Source: Membranipora membranacea
Lineage: Eukaryota > Bryozoa > Gymnolaemata > Cheilostomatida > Membraniporidae
Direction: 5' to 3'
DNA length: 64,000 bases
Assembly (NCBI GenBank): GCA_914767715.1
Contig: OU612073.1
Coordinates: 12,462,001-12,526,000 of the forward strand
The position numbers and the translations under genes were made by a program. Shown piece by piece: positions 26,901 through 41,500 of the stretch (positions within the stretch are counted from its first letter, which is position 1; each line of letters begins with the position of its first letter). The notes beneath the pieces were generated by a model that was not told the DNA's origin, did not search any database, and saw only the letters and a list, made by a program, of their open reading frames with translations.

Positions 26901-29900
26901 CTTATCATTTCATTTTAGCCTACTGCTACATTGTTCTAACTTTTCTTTTCCTAGCTAGCCTCAACTTGTGTAATGTTTTACTGCTAATTAATGCCTGCGT
27001 GTACGTTGTAATTTTACCTGTCATTGTTCTTGATTTTTAGATACATGTCTTTTTAATTCTACACCATATTTTTATCAATTTTTCTGTTTTCTGGGTACAA
27101 GTCCTAAGGACTTATTCTTCTCCAGAATAAACATGGAATATATATTATGAATTCATATTGGAACAAATTCAGCTAAGATTTCTTACAAAACCCTTATACA
27201 ATATCTTAATGTGGTTTCTTTCACAATAATTTCCGTTTTGTCACCAATTTCATGAACATATCAGTGCCCAGGTTTGCTTGGTACGACCAATGTAATGTGC
27301 CAATGAATATTCCAGTTTCTCAATTTAACGCAACGCTCTTACTAAACCCTGGCGTATCTTGTAATACACGCAACAAGATTGCCGAGTTGTGATATGACAC
27401 ATTCAATATGTTGTTTGTTGTGGGATATCACATGCACAACACCTACACAACAACTGAGAATGTTTCAACATGTTGCGTTGATTGGATGTCAACAACATCC
27501 AGCTATGTGCACCCGTCTCGTCTTGAATTGTTACACCTGTCAACTATGCATGAGTTTTGGTGCCGAATCAGAGTGGTATAAATTTTTGTTACGAAAACGG
27601 CAATATTAAACACATTGGTAGATTAATGGCTGATTTTGCTGTGGCCTTCTGAGAGATTATTTTAGAACATTTTTGCTGTCCTAGGACCTGAAAATATACA
27701 TGCGTCTGAGAAATTTGCTATAATTAATGAGACCTTTTGTGCTGAACCTCACAGTCATTGTGGGAGCATGGCTTGTTACCTAATCATTCACAGGGACGAG
27801 GCTGTTTCGCTTATATTTGCTAACACAATTTGAACAGATTCTGGCACGTCTCTAAACTAAGAGGCTACATGAACAGCTTGGCTAAAATCTGATGCCTGAA
27901 AACACTCTTACAGGAAGAATTCGTTGAGACTCTCAGTGACTAGACCGTAGGTAAACTTGAGATATTGTTGCGGTGTGAGGCCACTATTCTGTAGTAGTCC
28001 ATCGGCTATCTTATCCAAACTCTGCCTCAGCTTTGACATATCTTTAGCTTTGTGTATCACATCCAACCTCTGTGCAAATCAAAAGCATTGAAACAAGTGA
28101 CAAAATGTTTTAAAGTAAAGAGTTGTATGACAAGGTATCCCACAATGCAATTACCTGGGTTTCCCAGAGGTATCAGGTCAATAAATATGTATACAACCGG
28201 CTATAATAAGGATTCCAGGTAATAGCTATTTTCCGGTTACTTTTTCACATGCATCTATGTTGCATCTCCAATACACAAAGACGCAGATGTTTCAATTTCT
28301 AGCGTCCTGTTTAGTATGGTATCTTATGTTCAAAAAGATAGAGACTTATCATAAGCCCCAAACAGCCATACAAAGAAAGTTTAATATACATCAAGTTAAT
28401 GAAAGTTTTGAAAGATGAGGTCAATCATAACATAAAAGATAGTTTGAGCTTTTCCTCCCTGGCTGGGGACCATCGGGCGGGGGACAAGGGGGGGGGGCTC
28501 AGACTAATCTCCTAGTTAATACCAGAAAACCGCATTGCGCTGATCTGATATTGACTTTTGGAAGTAAGTTACCTCTTTGAGTGGTATGAGTATAAGAGCT
28601 ATTGTAGATGGTGAAGAGAATCGAGCCAGTAAACCAAAGAGCTCATAGTACTGAGGTCTTATCTTCTCCTTACTAGTGTCTCGCTTATCTACATCCTTAG
28701 CCTGACTGGAGAGACCAAACAATCCAGCGATGTTTATCTGTAAAAAAACATTGAGCACTATAGTAAGGATATACGATACACACATAAATCATACCCAAGT
28801 ATTTATATATATTTATGGAATAAACGAAGCATAAAGATTACCTCTGCATACGAGCATGCTTGGAATTTAACATTTCAAAAAATTCCTATCTTCTTACTAA
28901 CAGTGTAATTTAATTTGAAGGAGAGCGCTTCGTAAGTTTTTCGAAATCTCGTGGCATGTGACTGACTTCTGTTAGGCTATTATGATCCAAACTGGCAGGA
29001 ACCTGAACACAAGATGGACATCACGACACAACAGGCTTGTAGATTCAGGTAATAATAGCAGTAACAAGTGGTATCTGATTTTTATATCTAACTTACCTGA
29101 ACTAAAGCGTTAAGAGAAGTGGAGAGGTCTCCTGGTTTTATTATACTTGTGTTCTGATTGATGATGTAGTGAAGTGAATATCCTAACACTGGAATCTGGT
29201 AGCCTGTAGGGTAATAGTCACAGTGTTAAAATCAGCAACACGAATATAAAGTTTCAGAATGATTTTGACAATGGTGGCCCAAAGTATTCTCGTCTTTTCC
29301 AAATCAATTTAAATATTGTGCAGCATAGACAATGGAGGCTTGATAAACCATAAAAGAGGTGCAGTTTCCATTTTTAGGTAACGTAAATGATTGTTTAGAT
29401 CTAAGCCAAAACCATTTCAGCAACATTATACATATTTCTACCTGTAAACAGTATTGTCATCGTAAGATATATAAACAGTCACTTTTATGTATACAAATAT
29501 ATTTAATTGATACCGACCTTTGGTAAGAGTAGATTTAAGATGTTCTGTTATTGTATAGAGGTACTCCACTCCAAGACATGCCAACATCCTAGCCAGGGTC
29601 TGTCTGGCGGCATCACGTATGTCCTCTGCTCGAGATTTCACAAAATGACACACTTTTGCCAGCACGCTGAAGATGAAAATTTACCAAATCAATGTAACAA
29701 ACCCATAGACATATTATGAATATAGTATTTATATGTTTATGGACAAACCTAACCGTTGTTGTTGTTGTTGATTTAGCTTGATTTAACCAAGAAACCTGAA
29801 CACCACAGTTTCAACAGATGGATATCTGAACAATCTATACCAAGGTGTCACAAGATATTCAAGGTTTGTTTATGTAAGGAGTTGTTTATGCAAGGAGTTG

Positions 29901-32900
29901 TTTATGCAAAGAGTTGTTTATGAGTTAGGCTAACCTTGGAAGATGACGCTCCAGTGTAGAGCTTGAAATCTTTTGTAGTAGTGTAACTATGGCGACAGCT
30001 AGTGGAATCCTCAATACCTCAGCTTGGTCGGGATGTATCTAAAATATTCACAAAACAGCAAGCGTCAAACATGAGAGCCAAGTCTGGGTTTTGTGACACA
30101 AAATATGGTTAGATCAAGTTTGATCCAGTTTGCCTGAATTCGGAGCGCATCTCGTCGCATCACCTCTGCAGGTAAATTGACTCAAAATTGATCTAAAGCG
30201 AGATACCAATAGTACTAGTATACAGACATCGCAGGTACAAAGTAGATGGTCGATCATTACACTCTACTTAGTCCGAAAATTATTATGCAAACAGTCTATA
30301 TTATTTACGAATACATACATAGATAGTAGAATGAGAGCACATCATATGACACATTGAGCAATTTGCTGAGCTGCCTCAATGGGTAGCTATCTTGTCCAAA
30401 AAATCTCTACCTACACGCTCATTAGATCAAGTTAGATCCAATATGCCTGCATTTCGGTCGACTTACAATCAAACTGTTAGTCTTCAGCAATAGGCCGAGT
30501 AGAACAACTCCAAGTGCAGACAAATTTGATAAAACTTGATCTAAACACCAACTGTAGGTAAAATTAACCTAACCTAATCCGGAAACAACATTAATTAAAC
30601 CATGAACCGAAGTATGCAGAAATCAGCCTTATAAATTGTTTACTTTTTGTCTATACACAGTTGATAACTTACAGTTTTGTTTTCTTTGTGAAGGTCGTCA
30701 CCAGTAGCTTTCTTACTCAGTATCTCATGTAGTTGTGGTAGCAGGGAGCCGATCACATGTGAGTGTATACTAGTGGCCACATCAGGCGGACATTTCACCA
30801 GTGTAGATATTACAGATTCAGAATCTACTGACTTACTGTCATGTGTCTCCGAGTCAAGCTATAAATAAATATATATATACACATAGTGATAAATAAATAT
30901 ATAATTTAATATATAGATATATAAATAGACATGTATTTATTATGATAATTAGTGCGGCAGCTTCAATGCATCAATTTGGACAAGATTAATGATTTTACAA
31001 TCTGGAGAACACAACCCAAGCTTTGATATAAAACTGCTCAAGGACTGTGCTAGCAGGATGGGTTCTGGTGATCAAACTAACATCTGCATCAGTTATAAGG
31101 TCTGAAATCATAATCTTACATCTATTCCTTCATCCACATCATCATTAACTTCCGCAGGTTCTAAGTCTATGATCATAGCCTCAGACGCAGGTCCGGGTTT
31201 TACATTAGAGGGTCGCTCTAATGGCCTTTCATTTTGAGGTACAATCTCCTGTTGGGCCTCAGTCTTCTGTCGTTTCTCACCTGCGCCTGTAGTTATTTTC
31301 TGCCCGACTTGAGCTTCAGTGTAAGTACTGAGGCTAACATCATAGTGAAATGAGTCTAATATAGTGCAGATCAGTCTACAAGTATAAACAGTATACTACA
31401 GGTTACTTTACGATAAGAGATCATCACAATCCTAGGTTTAAACCCCTGATGTCATACTAATACAAGAACTATATTATACTATACTACAATATTTTTGCTG
31501 TGTAACAGCCGGATATCAGCTTTTTAAGTATGCAACTGTTGTAGTGGCCACTCCAAAGTTTGTGGCATCAAATGATTACTGATAAACATAGCCCAGAAAC
31601 CTACACCAATTTCTCAACCGCTTCATTATCGGGCCATTAGATGATTGGCCAGATCTAGACCGAACTGATGAAAGTGTATCGAGCTAGATGGAAACGATTG
31701 GTGAAACTGAGAGTCGGGCAGTAACACGCAGCCCAATCAGGACATGGCAGGGAAAGGTGAGCAAACTAGATGACCATGATGAGTGCGTGGAAACCCTAAA
31801 CATATAAATAGTCATTTTTAGGTTTATGGTCACAACTGACCAGTGGAGAGGGAGCAACTCCAAAAAAGTCAATTAAATATATTAAACTTATTTCAACCAG
31901 GGAGTTTCCTCTAACCTGACAGTCATTTTGTTGCTGTGGAGTTTTGCAAGCAGTACCATTGCTTGTTTCAGCTGTGCTTTATATGCAGACCACGGCAAAT
32001 GTTTACACAAAGCTCCAACTGTCGCGATACACACATCAAGCATAGCATCCTTCTTGTGATAGTCTGACTCTTCCTAAAAAAATATCAAGCTTTGTTCAAC
32101 ATGGCCGTAGAGAAAAAAAAATATAATTTCAAATAATTACATATACATTTAAATAATAACTCTTCATCAGAAGCTCCCATTAACCTTTAGGAAACTTGCG
32201 ACAGCTGTCACTCTAGTCCCTGGACTATCTGCTTTATATCCCACATAATATATTATTTCTTATTGTCAAAGGCTTTCTTTTATATCAGATACTTTTAGCA
32301 GAAAGAATTTAACAACATTTCATATCAGATGGTTGTTGGACGATTTTAATCTCTGCAGCGGGTTGCGACCCGAGACTGACCTTGTGACCTGAGACTGGCC
32401 TTGTGACCTGAGACTGACCTTGATGAATGAGAAGACAAGAGGCAACAGGTACTTAGTCAGCGTCGTACTCTTCATCTGTACTTTGTCTAAATGTCTCATC
32501 AGTCTGTTTAGTCCCTTTAGACGACGTGATACCTACAAGACAAATACAACAACGTGATAGATGCAGGACAAATACAACGGTGTGATGGATGCCACAAATA
32601 TGTCCAAAATCACTGATTTCAAACAATTGTATTTGGTTGGGTAGGATAAAAAGTCTTAGCCAGGTTATGCAAGCTGACAAGATATTTTTCAAGAGATTTG
32701 TGTGAGAAGTGCAAATCTTACTGTGATAAGATAAGTTTTTAATTATTATATCACTACAGATACATTGAAATATGTATTAATTTATTATGGTAGAATTTAC
32801 CTGAATATGTCGGATATTCTCCCAGAAATCATCATCCAGATTCTCATCGTTAGATAAGCCAACCATGTCATTGTATAACTCTGGTCTACTGCTAACCATA

Positions 32901-35900
32901 TCTCTCAAAATGGCCAAGAACTCTGTCCTGAAATGTAAAATTCAAACAAACTGTATGCAGCTGTAGAAAAATAGAATAGATAATGGACAATTTTAGATGC
33001 GTTATGTAAGCACTGCAAAATGACAGGTCAAACTTCTAACCTATCTACTCTAGCCTTGTCACACGACTACCTTCCCCATAAACAAAATGAATAAAAACAA
33101 ATTGATTCCACTGAATTAGTTCGGTAATGATGTGAAAAGTATGTAGATATAGAACTACAAAATGGAAGAGAACTTCTCATTCGATGTCCAAAAATACAAG
33201 GCTACCCCCCAAAACAAAAAAGTAGCCGTGTGACAAGTCTATATCTACTCATTCTCCCATATTACACATTGACCCTGCAAACTGCTACACATTCAATGTC
33301 AAGCACCGCCAGCAAAGAATTCCCTATGGCATGGAAATGTTCAGCTATATTCGCAATATTTGCGGTGATCTGTCAATCATGACGTTATCTCAATCAAAGC
33401 TCATTTTGCTATCATAAACTGTTGAATTCAGCAATACTTGGCCAGTCCGCTAAATTTAAATCTATGAATATTATCACCCTGTTAATAAGCTAATAAACAG
33501 CTATCTCTGCACCTAGTCTCACCTTGACCAATTTTGGTCCATTCGCCTGCGTTCGGAGTTGCTCCCCTCCACTGGTCATGTCAAGGGGAAGGGTGCAACT
33601 GGAATGCAAGAGATTGGAGTAAACTTTATCTAATTCTCACCTGACAGTGTCCTTTCTGATCTGTATACCGACTCTGAGTATTGGTACTAGATGACCATTG
33701 ATAGCCTTGTCATAGTGTACCTCCGGCATCTTCTTAACTATAGTCTGTATCGCTGCTGAAGAGCTGTCTCTCAGAGCCATGTCATCAACCTGTGAAATTA
33801 TATTATTATTATTCATTATATTTTTTTAGTATATAAACAAATTATCAAAATAGTTTGTTTACGAAATCTTGTATGACCCCGCAAACTTCATGAATCCCAG
33901 TGTGAGCACTTTTCCGTAAAATGTAATCCATCATCTTGAAACAACTTCCAAATATACAAGTTAAGAGATTTCTCAGCAGTTTCAACATGAATTATCATCT
34001 ACTATGGGGGAGTTGTTAGAAATTGTTGTACCAAAACAACATCTTTAGCAGAATCATACTCTTTGAACATCATGCCACACAAAGCTCAAGAATTTTGCAT
34101 TACAATTTTGGTAATGAATAGCAATTTAACAATAATATAAATCCACGATAATTTTAATACAATGCAGCAGACTTACATATTTGATAGTGAAGCACATATT
34201 GTGTATCATAGCGACTATAAGTGATAGCGGACACTTCTCATAGTCCCACCACATAATCTCTCTGAGTACGCCAAGTCTGGAGTCATAGTCTGGTTCTTCT
34301 ATCCTGGATCGGTCAAACGCATTTACCTTGGAAATAAAATAACGTACTTTCATTATTCCTGTAATTTATCTTTGTGTACTTTACTCTCTTTTTTTTCTCC
34401 CTTTTTAATTACTCGATAATAAAATGATCATAAATTTCTTCATAAATTACTTCATGTGTGAGTTTATCAATGTGAATTTGCGTTATTTCGTATTTGTATG
34501 TTCAACCTCTAGCTATCAACACATTTCCTTATATGTATATACGCATGTAAGTATATATGTATGTACATAAGACAATATGGAAGAGATGTAAATACTCACA
34601 TCTCTAGTGAAGTCTGCTACTTCTTTACATTCCGTAGAGAGATCTTTGAGTGAATCAAACATGGTGACGAGCTGCATACGAGAGAGTCTCTCTGTAAGTG
34701 TAGAGCATAACGTCGCTAACTTACTGTGAACGGGAAAAAGAACCACAACTATTAAAAGGAGTTAGAGACAGATTCAAAGTTAGACTGGGATTCAGTCCAA
34801 CAATTCGGAGTTATCTACTCAGGTTGGGTGTGTTGGTTTGTGACTAGGCCCATCGTTGGCCTGAATCCCAGGCTAATTCAAAGTCTGAATCTGAATGATG
34901 AAGCAAAGATTCACGATAGAAACTACATATTCATCCTCATTTTTTGACATGCAGAGTGTTCTCTTAAGACAATCGATAAGGTATCTCCGATGATCATTAA
35001 AAGGCCTGATCATGTGGTCTGCAGTTTGCTAACAGTCATCGTATTACTACACAACGCAAACACACAACAAGAATAATAATACATTTATTGTCAGAAAAAA
35101 TTCATCATCTCTAATGTCTTTCAAGGTGTGACAAAAGCCTAAATGGCAAAAAAAAGAAATAATCCACTGGTGAGAAGAAAACTTTACCACAGATGTTGAT
35201 TGACGTCCTCTGTCTTCCTGGCCAGACTAGCGAGGGTTTTGATGATACCGCACTGTATCTCCACAGAGAGGCGTCCTGATCCAGTAGTTAGGAAGGGTAA
35301 TAACTGATTGAGCAGCGCAGCACAAAGCTCGGGAGCATCAACATATTGACTACACCTGTAAGAAAAAGACAAGAAAGTTTTAATGCTTCGCTGCTTAATG
35401 AAAATAGAGATACAGATTTTGAGTAAAAGCAAATAATAAAGACGTTACAAGATACAAATAGAGTCAGCACCTCATGATTCACACCTTGTTTTTGGTGGTT
35501 TAAGACGATGCAACAAAAAGGTGTTTACTTGTCATTCTGGGCTAATGCAATTAAATTATCTTTTGAATAGATATTAGTATATCATCTTCTCGAGGAAGAT
35601 TAGAAGACAAATAAAAAACAAGAATTTGTCTACTGTATCAGGAATAAATCATACTTAAATCTTTCATTTGCTGCAAGCTATTTAAAGACTACACAAAGAA
35701 TGATACCTGTTATAGTCGGGCAGTTGCTTGTGATAAAGTTATCTCATGATAAAGTTATGACATAGCTTTACAAGTAATTGCCTGAACAGAACACGCATTG
35801 GTCTTTGGATAATCTTTATATGTATTTTACTGTAAGGGTATGTATTGAAATTTGTGATAAGTATTACCAGTACGTATAGGTTGTGATATGTATTACCAGT

Positions 35901-38590
35901 ACAGTACTTATAAGTTGTGATATGATGTATTACCAGTACTTACACACTGAGGATATTGAGCTCTTTCATAGGGAAGGCACTGTGACTTTTACCCTTGAGA
36001 GAGGCTCTGGATACTCTTCCCTTGATGTATTGGATGATGGTATGTAAATGTGGAGTCAGCATACCAACCTCATAACTTCCAGCTGAGAAACAAGAGATGA
36101 AACGAGATAAATCCTATGACTTGATTGTGATAGTGGTATTCGAAAGGTGCAAATACCATCTTAGTTGAGTGTTGGCGGGACTCTATGCTGGCTAGCCCTA
36201 ATTTGAAAAAGCCAAGGTGCGAGTCTATATGAAGTTGAGAGGAGAAATAAACACCATCTCGCAATAAATTTTCAAGCTTATGTAAAAAGGAGAATTCTTT
36301 TCCTTAGAATTCCTTACTCTTTCAGGGTATATGGTAAAGCTATCTGAGAAGCCATAGGTCATCTATTAGGTCAATTTTCAATCATTTATCTTGTCTAAAT
36401 TGGTAAGGTTAAGGTAGGGATCGCAAGCAGAGTTGAATTACAATAACAATGGCCATCTAGCAAAAGAAATGATCACATAACATGTTAAGGAACATTCATC
36501 AAAACATTGAAACCGTTAAACACATGCCTCGATTAGCTTTTCTTCTGCGCAATGGGCTCTATCCGCTAATTTTATCGTGTTTTAAAATCTGAACCGATCA
36601 TTGAATGAAAAATTGAATCCAAATGCAAATTGTCACCTACCAGAATCATCGACTTCTACGACATCTCCGACAGGTACTATAAGCTCGTTCTTATTATCAG
36701 TCTCCGTCTGCATGTCCTCTCTCGTCGTCCCTGAGTGGAAGTCCAGTATATTCTCTACTAGGTCCATGATGACAGAACCCACAGAGAGCTTACATACCTT
36801 AGATGAGAGTAGCTTCATGACAGCGGAGAGTGGGTACTCTGTGTTGGACACTGGGTCTAATTTTAGTAACATCGGTATATACCTGAAATGTGGAATTTGT
36901 ATTTATAACTTCAGTTAAATTGAAATTTAAGGATTGAAAATTGTAAAGGGAAAGATTTTTGAAATGAAAGAAAAACTGAGAATCAGAAGAAAAAGAGTGA
37001 ACTATAATTGCCGCTGCACACATTGCGGTCGCAATCCTTTCACAACCATATAAATCAGGCTCGTGGGGGCAACTCCTGGTACCGGTAAATAACTTCATAT
37101 CGGGGATTGACGGATGGAGTAAAACAAGTCTGAACTAACTCGCTTGCATTTGGAGTTGGTCCCTCTTGATCCCCTACCTGGAATAGGATAGTAGCAACTT
37201 AAAATGCAGGCAGAATGGATCTAACTTTCTCTATTGATGGACATGGTGGTTTATATAATATTATAAAGACAATGGTGCTAAGAATCATAATATCCAATGT
37301 CTCAATGAAGAAAATAGCCAAACAGCAATGTTGTACTGCACCTTTGGTATCTAGACCAGGTTTCTATGAGAGTTAGTAATGAGGTTGGTGCTGATGTCCC
37401 CTCATATGCTAATTTAGGGAGCTGAGGCCACACAGCTACATTGTACACATCTTCAACCTCTGTCTCCGAGTATGCATAATCTGTGTTCTTATCCATAAAC
37501 TGCAACAACATCACATATTATTATACAAATTAATGCTACATGATAGCAAAGCTTTAGAGGGAGTTTTGAAAAGCCGAAGTTATTGGAGGTGTTTTTGAGA
37601 CACAGCATTGCAGATTCCCCCCCCCCCTTCCTTTATATGCAGTATGTGCTTGTCGCCGTGGGTCCTACTGAGAGAAAGTCAATTTACGACATCATATTAA
37701 ACAACCAACAAAGAGCAGCAACAAGGCAGCGTCGACCCTATATTTGGGTGCTTCAATTTATTGTCACATCTAACCAAATAATTAATAATGAATTGGGAGT
37801 GCGGTCGTGAAATTGTAATGAGAATGTAAATTATAATAACTTTTTTTTAACATTTATTGACACCAATCTTCATCATTAAAATAATATTCTTCCGAATGTG
37901 CCAGAGCAAGCAAAAAATTAAAATTTAAATTAAATTTAAATTGAATAAAAATATTAAATATTAATTATTTAAAAATATAATCAATGTCTTCACATACCTC
38001 AGCGATACACTTGATAGCAGTCTGCCTGGCTACTTTCATGGTGTTGATAGCTTTGTAATTTATCTCTTCTCTTTTCTCATCCAACAGAAATGCTGCATAC
38101 CTTGTGATGTTCAACTAAATTATGAAAAACAAAACTGATACATGTAATGTTTGACCCAAGAAAAGGAGTTGTGCACGGCCACTCAAACACCATTTCAAGG
38201 GCATTGGACAACAAGACATCCAGTCTGCTGATATTAAATTTTAATTGGTCAGAGAACCTTGGCATGTAAAAGGATTCAACACACCTGAAATGTATGAATT
38301 TGAAGTTTCAACCTTGGCATCTGCTTTCCTGAAATTGCAGTCTAAACTGACAAGTACACTTGAGGCGTTGTATGTATGCATGTATCTAGATATGGTTGGT
38401 TTCATAAGAAGCTACCATCGGATAAATAAAACCGCAGGGCTTGTTGTGCTCACCAGAAGGTTAAGGATCCTGGAGAGATGAGATTTGAGTAGATGAGATA
38501 ATTTCTCCATCACCACAACAATAGTACTGAGTAAGCCCAGGATCCTGCGAGGCGGGGACGCCTTACTCAAGTCCAAACTCGATACGTAGT
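5966..38590 (-). CDS. UTP20: UTP20 downstream exon block (36 exons after the giant intron)
   Basis: Exons, in transcript order: 38590-38454, 38114-37998, 37499-37342, 36882-36641, 36082-35944, 35355-35188, 34723-34600, 34326-34177, 33789-33641, 32927-32801, 32532-32419, 32073-31916, 31375-31120, 30858-30673, 30038-29935, 29666-29518, 29203-29097, 28737-28573, 28069-27912, 26011-25837, 25441-25276, 24401-24280, 23741-23610, 22858-22748, 21531-21382, 20790-20608, 18489-18355, 17891-17774, 16325-16166, 15742-15634, 13116-13011, 12652-12456, 11671-11546, 11157-11031, 7225-7077, 6130-5966. Every junction keeps phase. Exon sizes are 104-256 nt and introns range from about 90 bases to 3.8 kb. A small phase-neutral exon could still be missed in the longer introns. 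The 12652-12456 exon encodes a long Asp/Glu tract, which is why the opposite strand shows a spurious His-rich frame there. Confidence 0.9.
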
Positions 38591-41500
38591 CTGTAAAATA
38601 AATAAGGAGTTGGCATACATCTCATAATATTTTGCATCATACCACAATGCCAAAAGTGTTGCTAATAGAACAGGGTGGGAAGTGTTATGCGGTGCAAAGC
38701 ATATGAGGAATATAACACCCTAGCGGCACCTTTTTCTTGTTTTGGGGTAACAACACAAAAAAGTAGTTGTGAAGGCGAATTACACCCTGCAAAACAATCA
38801 CCTGGTTGCAAGTGTCATTATATGAGGAGAATGTCACCACTACATGTAAATCAAGGCCTAGCTAATGTTTATCTACTTTGTTTACTCTTAATTGATGCTA
38901 TCAAATGATAGTCATTCATTCATACATTCAAGCATATAGTGGAAGAAAAGTGAACTGCTAAGTGAAATATCACAGCAAGCAGCTCACTACTTGCAGCAAT
39001 AGTAATACCAGCTACAACTATGTCACTAACAATGGCGAGTGTGACAACAGAGGATAAAACATGGTACAAGATGATCTTCTTTGACTGTCGTGGACGGGCC
39101 GAGCCTGCTAGGATGATGATGACTCTGGCAGGTCAAGAGTTCATAGATGAAAGGCTGACTTTGGAGCAGTGGCAGCGAGACATGAAACCAAGTAAGTACT
39201 GGAACAAGTCTTAAAATAAAGCTTCAAAATGGACAGCAAGAGGAACTAGGTTTGGGGAACACTCTTAAAATTTTGATAGTACCCACACAAAGCTTCTATA
39301 AGTAACCATCTATCTATAAACATAATCATTTCTCCTTCTTCGAGCTCATTGTCACACAAAAAAGAATCTGTATAGGCCTACTGCGGTTGCATCGTAACAA
39401 GCACGAACATAATATCCTGACATATTAAAACTTTGTAATTATAGAGGCAGAGCTTGGATTTTTACCCATACTAGAGACAGAGAGAGGACAGCTGGCTCCT
39501 ACCATGGCTATGTACAACTTCCTAGCAAACAAACTTGGTAAGTATACAGCCAAGAAACTAAGTTCGCCTCATCACAGTGGCCTGATTTCATTGCCCAACA
39601 TTGCCCAGTCTTTTAACTCGTGCTAATTTACACATTGAGCCTTCGGAGTAAACATCATGATTATTATTGTACAACTACTGCTGATGCACACAGCGGAGCC
39701 ATGTTCGTCTCTTGCTAGTCTGAGCAGTAAGACATCTTCTAATGCCAATTCAATTTGAAGGCTGATATGATTGTAGGATGGAACACGGAGTGTATTTGGG
39801 AGAGAGCTCAATCTGAGGCATTAATGATCACACTCAACGATCTACTAGAGGTGGTGCGCAGAAAAGTCTACTATTTTATTGTTTATAATGTGAGTACAAC
39901 TCAATCTAGACCAAGTTTAATCCAATTACCTGTATTTCAGTTGCTACCTTCCACGGGTCACACTGATCACACCTTTGGCTGCAGCGTGACCAGTGGAGAG
40001 CGAACCACTCTGAATGCAGGGAAATGTACCAAACTTGGTCTAGACTTAATGGTTATGAAAAGCAGAAAAGTCTACTATTTCATCGTATATAATGTGAGTG
40101 CTACTTAATTCGTTATAAAAAATTGTAATATATATATATATATTATTGTAATACTTAAAAAATAGGAAAATTTTCCGACCGACCAACATCACCCTTTACA
40201 CTTGTCAACTGAGACACAGGAGAAATATTTTGTAACATATTCTATCTTTGTTGATAGTATGAGCCGATTCCAGATAACATTGAAGGAAATATGACAGAGA
40301 CGAGAGCAGAGATAAAGAAGTGCCTCGACTTTGCGATATCTAAAGCTAAACCCGGTGCTACCTTCCTATTTGGTGAAAAGGTAATGAATGCCTACCGAGA
40401 TACTTTTTCTTTGCCAAGTGCAAACAAGTTAGAGCATATTCAATGCATTTATTCTGGATGGCATGAGAAATTACCCGAGCTATATGGTAGGGATAGAAAA
40501 TGGATTGAGCTTGATTTTAAAATGCTTTTCATGACACAATAATATGGGCTCAATATAACTGAAGTATGAACTGATTATGTCTCAGAAAGAAAGGGGCCTA
40601 CACAGTCACCAACGGTACTTTTCATAAAAATCCATTTAATATGAAGCTTGTGATTGACGGACCAAAAGAAACTCAGTAGTGTATATGCTGGTGATCCAAG
40701 GGGGTCTTTCAATGCGATGACCAAGTCACTGAAATGTTCACCCAAAGGAAATATAGTTTCATCAAGCTGTGCCCGACTTTTGAACAGACATCTGGCTTGT
40801 CATGCTCAGCAAGGAATGAGCATATAAACGTTTGTTTAATTGAAATTGTTAGATAAGATTTACCGCCAACTTGTATTTTAGATGACAGTGGCTGACTTTG
40901 TGATGTATAACACAATAGATTTCTGCAATGTCAAATTCCCTGAGACCAGGACGCTGAACGACTTTACAGTTAAATGGCTGGCTAATATGGAAGGAGACGA
41001 AAAGTTCGCACACTACCTTAAACACAGAAATCCTGGAACCCTCGGCACATGAGTGACGATGCACATGCAATAACAAAGCGTCTGATTCGTAATATATGCA
41101 CTTTGATTGCCAACACAGAATCTTATTTCTTCGTCATATTAGACTGAAATAATTGAAATAATTGAATTAATTTCACAAGATGGCCAGTCCTCCAACTTCA
41201 ACAATGTACTGATCTATAGTCATTGCTAATATCTATCTTTATAACAAATATTTTTAAATCTTTTATAAATATATTTTGGCCCAAGTATTTGGGATAGTGA
41301 CACAATTTTACTATTATCTTGCAACAGGTGAAACATAAAAATATCAAACTATGTATCAGCATTCTAGTGCTGACAATACCTCATCAAAACAAAATATCTA
41401 ACTGTCTAATCGTGACGAAACGAAACAGCGCTTGGTCATTCATAATTTGCAACAGTGCTTGTCACTTCTCAATGAACTCCCTTCATTGCTTAGATCTAGG

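Noticed and set aside
38675-38908. 77-codon plus-strand frame just before the GST array, considered as an extra gene or GST relic
   Set aside because: No GST motif, no acceptor or donor logic, and odd composition. It lies in the giant UTP20 intron.
39755-40108. 117-codon frame considered as a separate gene
   Set aside because: It is GST copy 1 exon 3 read on through the MITE to the duplicated exon end. It is reported as an alternative splice possibility, not a gene.
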